Origin: Mycobacterium sp. | GTDB lineage: Bacteria > Actinomycetota > Actinomycetes > Mycobacteriales > Mycobacteriaceae | NCBI GenBank assembly: GCA_018882545.1 | Contig: VERS01000162.1 | Span: 1-5,837 of the forward strand | Direction of reading: 5' to 3' | Length of the DNA: 5,837 bases | Shown: piece after piece, positions 1 through 5,837 of the stretch | Layout: each line of letters starts with the position of its first letter | Numbering within the stretch: the stretch's first letter is position 1 | Program-made: the position numbers and the translations under genes | The notes under the pieces: model-generated | Database searches by the model: none | Seen by the model: the letters and a program-made list of their open reading frames with translations, nothing else | Told to the model about the DNA's origin: nothing

Positions 1-2327
1 TCGCTGACCGACTGCCAGGGCAGGCCCAGCTGCAGGTCACCGTTGTGGCCGGCGATAACGCCGACCGTGCCGACCACGTTGTGGATCGTCTTGGTCCCGG
101 CCCCGAAGACCTTCGGGGCGACTGTGGAGAAGTAGTACTGGCAGTTGATCCACTGCGCGACCACCAGCGGTGCCGTCAGGATGGTCTCCAGGGCAGAGCC
201 ATCGGTGTCGACTTCGGCCTCGTAGGAGTGCAGGAACGTCCGGCGCTGCAGATCGATTCCTCGGGTCACCGCCCGCGGCGCGACGATGAAGGCGGCGTTA
301 CCGGCCAATCCCCACTCCGGGTAGACCTGCGCCCAGTCCGCCGACCGGGTGGCGACGTGGCGGGCCGCGCGGCCTGGCTTCAGCTCCCGGCCGGCGCCCG
401 GCAGAACAGCGCAGCGCTCGGCGGCCAGCTCCGCCCCGGCCCGACGGAGATCGGCCTCGAGGCGATCGACGTCGGCGTGGTACTGCGCCGGAATGAGGTG
501 CCGTTCAAGGATCGTGACGCGGTCACGTGCGGTGTCGTGCTGGGCGGCGACGAAGAGGGTCTCGTCGGGGATGTCGATGCCCAGGCTGCGCAGTCCGGAG
601 CGCACCTCGGGCCGGTTGAGGATCGCCACCGCCGTCCGGGAGTTGGGTGCGCCGGCCTGACCGCCGCAGGCGCCGCAGTCCAGCGAGGCCTGGTAGGGGT
701 TGTTCTCGGTGGTGCTGCCGTGCGCGCACAGCACCACCAGCCGGCCGAACCCACGGGTCAGGCCCATGGTGGTCAGCGCCACCTGGGCGAAGAGGACCTG
801 CTCGTTGTGCGGCATCGCCGTCAGGTCGATCACCGTCGGCGCGCTCGGCGCCACCGCGTCGCGCAGCCGCCGCCGGAGACCGGCGCTAGCCGCCGGGGCC
901 ACCGTCTTGGCCGCCGACAGCGGACCGGCAGCCCAGCCCGCGGCCTCGGCCAGGGCGAACGGCGCCGCGAAGGCCTCCTGGGCCGCATGGAACGCCGACT
1001 CCGCACCCGCCAGGCCGTTGACGCCGGCGACCTGCCGGGCCACCGCCTGATCGGCCTGCGGGGCGGGGACCTCGGCGATGTCGTGGTTGGGCGCGATCAG
1101 CACCGGGCACAGGTCGGCGGGCGCCCCGCCGAGCACGCTGGTGTAGCGGATCGCTACCGCAAAGAACCCGGCGAAGCCGAGCGTCTCGTACCCGCCGAGT
1201 GACTCCAGGTGTCTCCGCAGACCCTCTGAGCGGGTGTCGATGCAGCTGACCAGTTGCGTGTGCGCCGGCTCTGCCGGCATAACGACCCGACTCGGGGGCG
1301 ATAGGGCGGTCAGCAGGCTGTCCCGGTAGTGGGCTTCGAAGGCGTTCTGCCACAGCAACACCCGCGAAGTCACCGGTAGCGCAGTCAGTACCCGCGCGGC
1401 TGCGGCGACGTCGGCTTCGCTGGGCGAGTCGGCGCCCAGGACTGCAGCCAGATGTTCGGAGCGCTGGCGGGCCGACGGCATGCCGGCCGGCTCCTCGTCG
1501 GCGGGCCCGGTGACCGCGCCACGGCGGTCGGACAACAGCACCGACTCGTAGGAAAGACGCATCGCCAGGTACTGCAGTACGTCGACCCCGGCGATCCGGC
1601 TGGCGCACCACTGGACGTGCGCGGCCCAGCCGGGCATCCGGGTCAGATGTGCCTGCAGGTAGGTGATGCGATTGTCGTCGTCCACCCCGAGCCGAGACAG
1701 CGCTTGCAGGACGGCGTCATCGGCGCGTTCCGCGATCTGGCGCAGGGCTTTGCGCGCCGACCGGTGAAGGGACCGGTCGCTGGGCGCCAGCGCTCGCCAG
1801 GCCGGGTAGAACCCGTTGTCCCGGCCGGGCATGGGCCAGGCGGCATCGCCGAAGAATGCTGCGCACCATTTCGACGTCTGGGCATCGATCGCGTCGGCCA
1901 CCGCTGGGGCCTGCGCTTCGGCGCGGGTCGCGAAGCGCCGCTTGGCTTTCGGGGTGCCGATTCCGTGGAGCATGTCAGCCCTGAGCAGTTCCAGCGGGCT
2001 GATCAACCGGGCCCCGATCCTCAGTTCCGGCTCGCGGGCGATGTTGGGGTACCGCAGTCCCAGCGCCCGGTCCAGGTCGGCGTCGGTGATGCGGCCTTCC
2101 AGGTGGAACTGCCGGTAGGCGTCCTCGCTGAGACTTCCCGGCATGCCGTAGAGGTCGCCGGCCCGGCGGATGGCCTGTTCGAAGGGCATTCCTTCCAGTC
2201 CGGCCAGTGGGTTGACCGCGATGAAGGTCTCCAGCGGGTAGTGCGTCGGGACCACCCGGGCGGCTAGGTTGACATCGGCCCGCAACTTGGCGCGCCGGGT
2301 GTCGCGTTCGAACTGTGTGCTGATCAT
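1..2327 (-). CDS. dabA: DabA, inorganic carbon transporter subunit (DUF2309/UPF0753), 3' end outside window
   Basis: Soluble subunit of the DAB complex, which works with membrane protein DabB to accumulate dissolved inorganic carbon; the family model is an energy-coupled, vectorial carbonic-anhydrase-like conversion of CO2 to bicarbonate. The minus frame is open from ATG at 2327 to the window edge, 775 codons without a stop. Near the N-terminus it reads FIAVNPLAGLEGMPF, a family-like NPL motif. The zinc site is intact: C362 and D364 in SCIDTRSE, H536 in CAHGSTTENNP, and C551 in DCGACGG. The spacings (C-x-D, about 173 residues to His, then 15 to Cys) match those I recall for characterised DabA (C351, D353, H524, C539). 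The last visible stretch, GVIAGHNGDLQLGLPWQSV, is the usual C-terminal motif, so probably only some tens of residues are missing. The start is supported by AGGAGT 7 bp upstream. It lies 85 bp after dabB on the same strand. No frameshift or internal stop is seen. The long plus-strand frames over this gene are codon-phase shadows. Confidence 0.95.
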   Translation of the reverse strand, partial: MISTQFERDTRRAKLRADVNLAARVVPTHYPLETFIAVNPLAGLEGMPFEQAIRRAGDLYGMPGSLSEDAYRQFHLEGRITDADLDRALGLRYPNIAREPELRIGARLISPLELLRADMLHGIGTPKAKRRFATRAEAQAPAVADAIDAQTSKWCAAFFGDAAWPMPGRDNGFYPAWRALAPSDRSLHRSARKALRQIAERADDAVLQALSRLGVDDDNRITYLQAHLTRMPGWAAHVQWCASRIAGVDVLQYLAMRLSYESVLLSDRRGAVTGPADEEPAGMPSARQRSEHLAAVLGADSPSEADVAAAARVLTALPVTSRVLLWQNAFEAHYRDSLLTALSPPSRVVMPAEPAHTQLVSCIDTRSEGLRRHLESLGGYETLGFAGFFAVAIRYTSVLGGAPADLCPVLIAPNHDIAEVPAPQADQAVARQVAGVNGLAGAESAFHAAQEAFAAPFALAEAAGWAAGPLSAAKTVAPAASAGLRRRLRDAVAPSAPTVIDLTAMPHNEQVLFAQVALTTMGLTRGFGRLVVLCAHGSTTENNPYQASLDCGACGGQAGAPNSRTAVAILNRPEVRSGLRSLGIDIPDETLFVAAQHDTARDRVTILERHLIPAQYHADVDRLEADLRRAGAELAAERCAVLPGAGRELKPGRAARHVATRSADWAQVYPEWGLAGNAAFIVAPRAVTRGIDLQRRTFLHSYEAEVDTDGSALETILTAPLVVAQWINCQYYFSTVAPKVFGAGTKTIHNVVGTVGVIAGHNGDLQLGLPWQSVS

Positions 2328-2331
2328 GGAC

Positions 2332-2408
2332 CGGACTCCTGTTCGGTGTTCGAGTTCAGTGGGTCGGGATTCGGTTGGTCGGGTGTCGATGTCGGATATC
2401 GGAGTCCG
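2332..2408 (-). repeat. Inverted repeat in the dabB-dabA spacer, pairing over the dabA RBS
   Basis: The plus strand has CGGACTCC at 2332-2339 and its exact reverse complement GGAGTCCG at 2401-2408, separated by 61 bases. In the dabBA mRNA the upstream arm begins 4 bases after the dabB stop codon and the downstream arm contains most of the dabA Shine-Dalgarno sequence. The 8-bp perfect match is directly visible; a functional role in occluding the RBS is inference, and the long loop makes chance possible. Confidence 0.4.
2335..2340 (-). promoter_or_regulatory. Ribosome binding site of dabA
   Basis: The minus strand reads AGGAGT followed by 7 bases and then ATG at 2327. This is the only strong Shine-Dalgarno sequence seen before a gene start in the window. 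It fixes the dabA start and implies leadered translation from a dabB-dabA transcript. Confidence 0.75.
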
Positions 2409-2412
2409 CGGC

Positions 2413-3939
2413 TCAGCGCGAAGTGCTCTGCAGGACGGGCGAGGTCTGCCGGGAGGAGATGTGTCCGGCGGTCAGCGCGCTGGTGTAGACCGAGCGACGC
2501 AGCCCCTCGGCGCCCGGAGCCCAGCGGGTCAGTGCCAGCCCGCCGAGGCCGAGCGCGGCTACCGCGGTGATCAGCCAGACGGCGGTCGCCGGCAGGGACG
2601 AGGGGGGTAGGGCGGGTGCGAGATATCCGCCCAGCCCGTTGATGATCGCGACGTATCCGGCCGCGGCGGGCGCCAGGACAGCCGCACCGGTCAGCACTCC
2701 ACTCAGCCTGGGCCGACGCTGCAGCCAGCCCCAGATGACCGCCGCACCGGTGACCCAGGCGAAGATGAGCAGCGCGTTCTCGGCGGCGTGGTCGCCGGGC
2801 GCCAGGGGCAGCAGCGCCAAAGCCGCCGCCAGGGCCGCCGCCGGGAGGGCCACGGCGACCACGGCATTCGTCACAAGCTGACCGCGGCTCAGCCGCCGGG
2901 CCGGCGGTAGGCCCTGGTGGCGGCGGCGTCCGGCGATCGCCGACCCGGAGGACAGGAACAGCGTGGACTTGTAGAAACCATGTGCCACCAGGTGGATGAC
3001 CGCCGCGGCCCACAGCCCCAGGCCACAGGTCAGGATCATGAACCCCATCTGGGCGGTGGTGGAGTGCGCCAGTGCGCCCTTGATGTCGGGCTTGACCAGC
3101 ATGATCGCCGCACCGTAAGCCATGGTGGCCGCGCCGGCCAGGATCGTGATGGACCGGGACAGATCGTCGGTGCCCAGCGGGGCCACCCGGATCAGCAGGA
3201 TGCCCCCGGCGTTGACGACCCCGGCGTGCAGCAGTGCCGAGACCGGGGTCGGGGCGGCCAGGGTAGCGGGCAGCCACCGGTGGAACGGGATCTGGGCGGA
3301 CCGCGACAGTGCCGCCAGCACCACCAGCACACCGAGAACCGGCAGGATCGGCCCGCTCAATTCGGCGGATCGGAGGTCCACCCGACCCCAGGTCGCGGTG
3401 GCTGCGATGACTGCGACCCACAGCGCCAAGTCGCCGACGACGAAGGCGGTGACGGTCCGCCGGACACCGTCCCGGGCGGAGGGCAGTTGCCAGTAGGTGC
3501 CCAGCAGCAGGCACAGTGCGGCGCCGGCCACCGTCCAGCAGACGGCGAGAGTGAGCAGCGTCGCGGCGGAGGCCAGACCCGCCGAGGCGGCGGTGAGCAG
3601 ACCCGCGCTGCCGAAGAACCAGGGTGCCCGCGGATCGCCGGCGAGGTAGCGCACCGCGAAGGCCTGCACGATCGCGCTGACGCCGAAGACCAGCAGTAGC
3701 AGCACCGCGGCTAGCCGGTCGACTTCGAACTCCCCGCCCACCAGCCATGCCGTGATGCCGGGACCGCCGCCGGCGTTGACCGCGAACCAGAGCGCGGTCA
3801 GAAACCCGACTCCCGCCGTGGCCGCACCGGCCAGACCGAAGATGCGGGGTGCGCGCCCACCGAACACGAAGGTGAGGGTTGCGACGACCGCGGGAGCGGT
3901 CAGCATCGCCGTCAACATGCCGCTCTGGAAAGTCCACAT
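2413..3939 (-). CDS. dabB: DabB, NuoL/MrpA-like membrane subunit of the inorganic carbon transporter
   Basis: Polytopic inner-membrane protein of the proton-conducting transporter family (PF00361; NuoL/M/N, MrpA/D), 508 aa, thought to couple a cation gradient to DabA. It is hydrophobic almost throughout, with many membrane segments. The core motif RSAQIPFHRWLPATLAAPTP (213-232) is followed by VSALLHAG, then KPDIKGALAHSTTAQMGF (283-300) and HGFYKSTLFLSSG (320-332) with H320 and K324. It is shorter than NuoL (about 600 aa) and its gene sits next to dabA with no other nuo or mrp genes, so DabB is a better call than a complex I or antiporter subunit. The TM5 glutamate usual in NuoL/MrpA appears to be T136, and the lysine usual before SAQ is R213. 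ATG 3939 is forced: an in-frame TAG lies 8 codons upstream with no other start between. No Shine-Dalgarno is visible, which fits a leaderless mRNA. It is first in the operon, 85 bp before dabA. Confidence 0.92.
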   Translation of the reverse strand: MWTFQSGMLTAMLTAPAVVATLTFVFGGRAPRIFGLAGAATAGVGFLTALWFAVNAGGGPGITAWLVGGEFEVDRLAAVLLLLVFGVSAIVQAFAVRYLAGDPRAPWFFGSAGLLTAASAGLASAATLLTLAVCWTVAGAALCLLLGTYWQLPSARDGVRRTVTAFVVGDLALWVAVIAATATWGRVDLRSAELSGPILPVLGVLVVLAALSRSAQIPFHRWLPATLAAPTPVSALLHAGVVNAGGILLIRVAPLGTDDLSRSITILAGAATMAYGAAIMLVKPDIKGALAHSTTAQMGFMILTCGLGLWAAAVIHLVAHGFYKSTLFLSSGSAIAGRRRHQGLPPARRLSRGQLVTNAVVAVALPAAALAAALALLPLAPGDHAAENALLIFAWVTGAAVIWGWLQRRPRLSGVLTGAAVLAPAAAGYVAIINGLGGYLAPALPPSSLPATAVWLITAVAALGLGGLALTRWAPGAEGLRRSVYTSALTAGHISSRQTSPVLQSTSR

Positions 3940-3946
3940 GCGAAGA

Positions 3947-3976
3947 ACCGTACGTGTGTTGGACTACGTATGTCAA
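3947..3976 (-). promoter_or_regulatory. Predicted dabBA promoter, probably leaderless
   Basis: Read on the minus strand: a consensus -35 TTGACA (3976-3971), an 18-bp spacer, and a -10 TACGGT (3952-3947, TANNNT type). Seven bases then separate the -10 from the dabB ATG. With this spacing the transcription start would fall on or beside the A of the ATG, giving the leaderless mRNA common in mycobacteria. The absence of a Shine-Dalgarno sequence and the in-frame stop just upstream both support this. The elements are seen in the sequence; activity is inferred. Confidence 0.65.
3951..3970. promoter_or_regulatory. Candidate operator TACGT-N10-ACGTA in the dabB promoter spacer
   Basis: An inverted repeat with 5-bp perfect arms (TACGT at 3951-3955, ACGTA at 3966-3970) fills the spacer between the dabB -35 and -10 elements. 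It also contains the perfect hexamer TACGTA (3965-3970) and adjoins CGTACG (3949-3954). The same bases can be read as direct repeats TACGTGTGT / TACGTATGT 14 bp apart. Its position would let a bound protein block RNA polymerase at dabB. The likeliest ligand is the adjacent winged-helix regulator. This is inference from position and symmetry. Confidence 0.45.
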
Positions 3977-4046
3977 ACTTCTGGAATGACTAATCTTATT
4001 TCGTGTCGCGGGTGGTGTCGGTCCTGCGTGTCGGAAGGGGAAGAAG

Positions 4047-4052
4047 TAGACT
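4047..4052 (+). promoter_or_regulatory. Predicted -10 element of the regulator gene, leaderless
   Basis: TAGACT matches TANNNT and lies 6 bases before the ATG at 4059, the spacing expected if transcription starts at the ATG. No convincing -35 is visible 16-18 bp upstream. A purine-rich stretch at 4033-4046 ends 12 bases before the ATG, farther than is usual for a ribosome binding site, so leadered translation is less likely but not excluded. Confidence 0.45.
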
Positions 4053-4058
4053 TTAGGT

Positions 4059-4355
4059 ATGAGTGAGTGGACGTTCCTGACCAACCACGCCCACGCCTTG
4101 GTGTGCATCGCCCGCGATCCCGGTATCCGCCTGCGGGATGTCGCCGCCCGGGTCGGTGTCACCGAACGTGCGGCTCAACGCATCGTCACCGATCTGGTGG
4201 AGGCCGGCTACCTGGACCGGCAAAAGGAGGGGCGGCGCAACAGCTACCAGGTTCGCGCCGACCGCCCCCTGCGTCACCCGGTGGAACGAGGCCACGACAT
4301 CGGCGAGATCCTGGCGGTTCTCGATGAAAAACCACAGGCCGCGCCGGTTCATTGA
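4059..4355 (+). CDS. Small winged helix-turn-helix transcriptional regulator (MarR/ArsR-like)
   Basis: A 98-aa, single-domain DNA-binding protein. After the N-terminal helix WTFLTNHAHALVCIA (4-18), a helix-turn-helix spans about residues 24-52 (RLRDVAARVGVTERAAQRIV, then TDLVEAGYL). A basic beta-wing follows (DRQKEGRRNSYQV, 53-65), and a C-terminal helix around 75-90 could dimerise. There is no ligand-binding domain and no cysteine cluster; the only cysteine is C16. ATG 4059 is forced, because an in-frame TAG at 4047 lies 4 codons upstream with no other start between. It is divergent from dabBA across 119 bp containing a candidate operator, so control of dabBA and of itself is the natural inference. 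Its 3' end overlaps the DUF6671 gene by 32 bp, so the two are probably co-transcribed. Family subtype is uncertain; the fold call is firm. Confidence 0.88.
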   Translation: MSEWTFLTNHAHALVCIARDPGIRLRDVAARVGVTERAAQRIVTDLVEAGYLDRQKEGRRNSYQVRADRPLRHPVERGHDIGEILAVLDEKPQAAPVH

Positions 4356-5181
4356 GACCGCCTACCGCGGCAGGTCGGTCGCGGTCGGAACCCGGCACGG
4401 TAAGCAGCATCAGTTCGCGCCGGCGTTCCGGGACGTAATCGGTGTGCAACTGGTGACACCTCCGGACCTGGACACCGATCGCTTCGGCGCCTTCACCGGC
4501 GAGGTAGCCCGCGCCGGCACCGCGACCGAGGCGGCCCGCGGCAAGGCCAGGCTCGCCATGGACCGCGCGGAACTGCCCTACGGACTGGCGAGCGAGGCCA
4601 GCTACGGCGTCCTGCCCGGCGGCTGGTTCGGACATGAGGAAATTCTGCTGTTCTGCGACGAGGTGCTGGGCATCGAAATTCTCGAGGGCCACCGCAGCAC
4701 CTTCGTTCCCGGCGCCGCACATCGGGTTTCGCACGTCGCTGACCTGCCCGATGCACTGCTGGCCGGGCTGCCCGGGCAGGCGCTGACAGTGCGGCCCTGG
4801 GCAGCGACAACCGGCGTGGTCAAGGGGATCACCGACAGCGACGGCCTGGCGGCGGCGATCACCGCCGCGGTCGACACCTCCCCCGAGCACCTTGCACTGG
4901 TTGAACCCGACCTGCGGGCGCATCACAACCCGAGTCGACGGCAGGTGCTGCGCCGGTTGGCCGACACCCTGGTCCGCAGACTGGCAACCGGATGTCCGGC
5001 CTGCGGAACGCCGGGTTTCGGTCGGATCGATGCCGTGGCTGGTCTGTCCTGTCGGCTCTGCGATACGCCGACGCCGTTGGTGGGAGCCGAGATTCACGCC
5101 TGCGCATCATGTGCACACCAGCAGATCCGTCCGGTGTCCGGGAGCGCGGATCCGGCGGTGTGTCCGTCCTGCAACCCCTGA
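4324..5181 (+). CDS. DUF6671 family protein with four C-terminal CxxC motifs, function unknown
   Basis: A 285-aa protein that I recognise as a full-length DUF6671 member; no function is established for the family. The N-terminal part has conserved-looking blocks YRGRSVAVGTRHGKQ (14-28), DTDRFGAFTGEVARAG (50-65) and GLASEASYGVLPG (87-99). The block DLRAHHNPSRRQVLRRLADT (196-215) leads into a cysteine-rich tail: CPAC (224-227), CRLC (243-246), CASC (260-263) and CPSC (280-283). These would form two zinc-ribbon-like sites. No signal peptide or membrane segment is seen, so it should be cytosolic. I chose ATG 4324 because it sits just before the first family-like block. The frame is open further upstream (ATG 4138), but that would overlap most of the regulator gene. 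Only a weak GGCGG lies 7 bp upstream; the 32-bp overlap with the regulator suggests translational coupling. Confidence 0.85.
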   Translation: MKNHRPRRFIETAYRGRSVAVGTRHGKQHQFAPAFRDVIGVQLVTPPDLDTDRFGAFTGEVARAGTATEAARGKARLAMDRAELPYGLASEASYGVLPGGWFGHEEILLFCDEVLGIEILEGHRSTFVPGAAHRVSHVADLPDALLAGLPGQALTVRPWAATTGVVKGITDSDGLAAAITAAVDTSPEHLALVEPDLRAHHNPSRRQVLRRLADTLVRRLATGCPACGTPGFGRIDAVAGLSCRLCDTPTPLVGAEIHACASCAHQQIRPVSGSADPAVCPSCNP

Positions 5182-5197
5182 ATTCGGCCAGCGGACC
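5182..5197. other. Short spacer between convergent genes
   Basis: Sixteen bases separate the DUF6671 stop (5181) from the oxidoreductase stop (5198). No hairpin followed by a T-run is visible, so no intrinsic terminator is called for either gene here. Confidence 0.6.
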
Positions 5198-5837
5198 TCA
5201 CTGCCCGAAAGCCTCCGCGAAGCGGCGCATGCCGTCGATCTTCTCGGCCAGTGACGCCGTCGGACCGGTGTAGTACATCCACGGCATGGTCAGCACGGCG
5301 CTGATGCCGGCGTCGGCCGCGCGCTCGAAGTGCTCGGGCAGGAAGGCGTCGGTGAGCGGGGTGATCACGGTGAAGTCGTCCATTCCCAGCCCGCTGTTCG
5401 CCCTCAGTTCGCCGATCCGCTGCACTGAGGCGATGGCCTGGTCCAGACCTATCAGATCGCCGATCCAGCCGTCGTTGCGCGCGGCGCGGCGCAGGGCGAT
5501 GTCGGACAGCCCGCCGGCGTAGATCGGAATCCGCGGCGGCGTGGGCATCATCTCCAATCGCGGGGTGCGGTAGAACTCGCCGTCAAACTCCGTCCAGCCC
5601 GGCTGCCAGAGCGCCTTCATCAGTTCCAGCATCTCGTCGGTGCGCCTGCCGCGCCGCGCGAAAGGCTGGCCCAGCAGCTCGAACTCCTCTTCACACCAGC
5701 CGACGCCGACGCCGAGTTCCACCCGGCCGCCGGACAGGCAGGCCGCCGTCCCGACGGCTTTGGCCGCGGAGTAGGGGTCCCGCATGGCGGGGATGTACAC
5801 CGTGGTGACGAATTTCAGCCGCCGGGTGGCCTGGGAC
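5198..5837 (-). CDS. LLM-class F420-dependent oxidoreductase, 5' end outside window
   Basis: C-terminal part (about 213 codons) of a luciferase-like monooxygenase-fold, TIM-barrel enzyme expected to use coenzyme F420. The visible sequence opens with SQATRRLKFVTTVYIP, the usual strand before the family signature. SGGRVELGVGVGW follows, then EEEFELLGQPFARRGRRTDE and PRIPIYAGGLSDIALRRAAR with DGWIGD, which resembles the F420-binding and barrel-closing segments of this family. The GTG at 5800 could be taken as a start but falls inside the domain; the frame stays open to the window edge and the true start lies beyond, probably 80-100 residues upstream. The stop is TGA at 5200-5198. It is convergent with the DUF6671 gene. 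The substrate cannot be read from the sequence, and nothing ties it to the carbon-uptake genes. Confidence 0.88.
   Translation of the reverse strand, partial: SQATRRLKFVTTVYIPAMRDPYSAAKAVGTAACLSGGRVELGVGVGWCEEEFELLGQPFARRGRRTDEMLELMKALWQPGWTEFDGEFYRTPRLEMMPTPPRIPIYAGGLSDIALRRAARNDGWIGDLIGLDQAIASVQRIGELRANSGLGMDDFTVITPLTDAFLPEHFERAADAGISAVLTMPWMYYTGPTASLAEKIDGMRRFAEAFGQ

Noticed and set aside
45..2267. Long plus-strand open frames (45-1202 and 1452-2267) opposite dabA
   Set aside because: They are in exact antisense codon phase with dabA, a known result of high-GC third-position bias. Their translations are low-complexity, rich in R/G/A/P/V, with no recognisable domain, and dabA explains the region.
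2352..2395. Repeated GGTCGGG-like words in the dabB-dabA spacer
   Set aside because: Short, imperfect and typical of high-GC sequence; not enough to call a regulatory repeat.
2413..3939. Annotation as a respiratory complex I (nuoL) or Mrp antiporter subunit
   Set aside because: The family similarity is real, but the protein is shorter, stands alone without nuo or mrp partners, and is followed directly by dabA, so DabB is the better call.
2324..4162. A 612-codon minus-strand open frame spanning dabB and the intergenic region
   Set aside because: Its product is arginine-rich and low-complexity. It overlaps the clearly recognisable DabB in another frame and runs across the promoter region and into the regulator gene on the other strand.
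4138..4323. Upstream in-frame extension of the DUF6671 gene to ATG 4138
   Set aside because: The extra residues lie wholly within the regulator gene in another frame and do not resemble the family; the conserved sequence begins only after 4324.
4186..5097. A 303-codon minus-strand frame opposite the regulator and DUF6671 genes
   Set aside because: Composition is shadow-like and it lies opposite two recognisable proteins; no domain or start signal supports it.
5286..5522. Small plus-strand open frame opposite the oxidoreductase gene
   Set aside because: Serine/arginine-rich shadow of a well-supported gene, with no domain.

Overview
The window comes from a high-GC actinobacterium, most likely a mycobacterium or close relative. 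Three things point there: the GC-rich coding bias, an F420-dependent luciferase-like oxidoreductase, and promoter -10 elements of TANNNT type placed so that transcripts would begin at or next to the start codon. This placement is lineage-level inference; no marker gene in the window fixes the species.

The left two-thirds (1-3939, minus strand) is a two-gene operon, dabB then dabA, encoding a DAB-type dissolved inorganic carbon (bicarbonate/CO2) accumulation complex. DabB (508 aa) is a NuoL/MrpA-like membrane subunit. DabA (DUF2309/UPF0753) is a large soluble subunit with a beta-carbonic-anhydrase-like zinc site; all four expected site residues are present (C362, D364, H536, C551). DabA runs off the left edge of the window before its stop codon.

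A 119-bp intergenic region (3940-4058) separates dabB from a divergently transcribed pair on the plus strand: a 98-aa winged-helix regulator and, overlapping it by 32 bp, a 285-aa DUF6671 protein ending in four CxxC motifs. The intergenic region holds a good dabB promoter (TTGACA, 18 bp, TACGGT, then 7 bp to ATG). Its spacer carries a TACGT-N10-ACGTA inverted repeat that could be the regulator's operator. The regulator gene has its own TAGACT box 6 bp before its ATG. Both divergent genes therefore look leaderless, and both starts are pinned by in-frame stops just upstream.

At the right end (5198-5837, minus strand) is the C-terminal part of an LLM-class F420-dependent oxidoreductase, convergent with the DUF6671 gene and separated from it by 16 bp. 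It is probably an unrelated neighbour.

The working model is a locally controlled inorganic-carbon uptake locus: the wHTH protein controls dabBA through the shared intergenic region, and the DUF6671 protein is co-expressed with the regulator in an unknown role. I see no mobile element, RNA gene, CRISPR array or phage feature.
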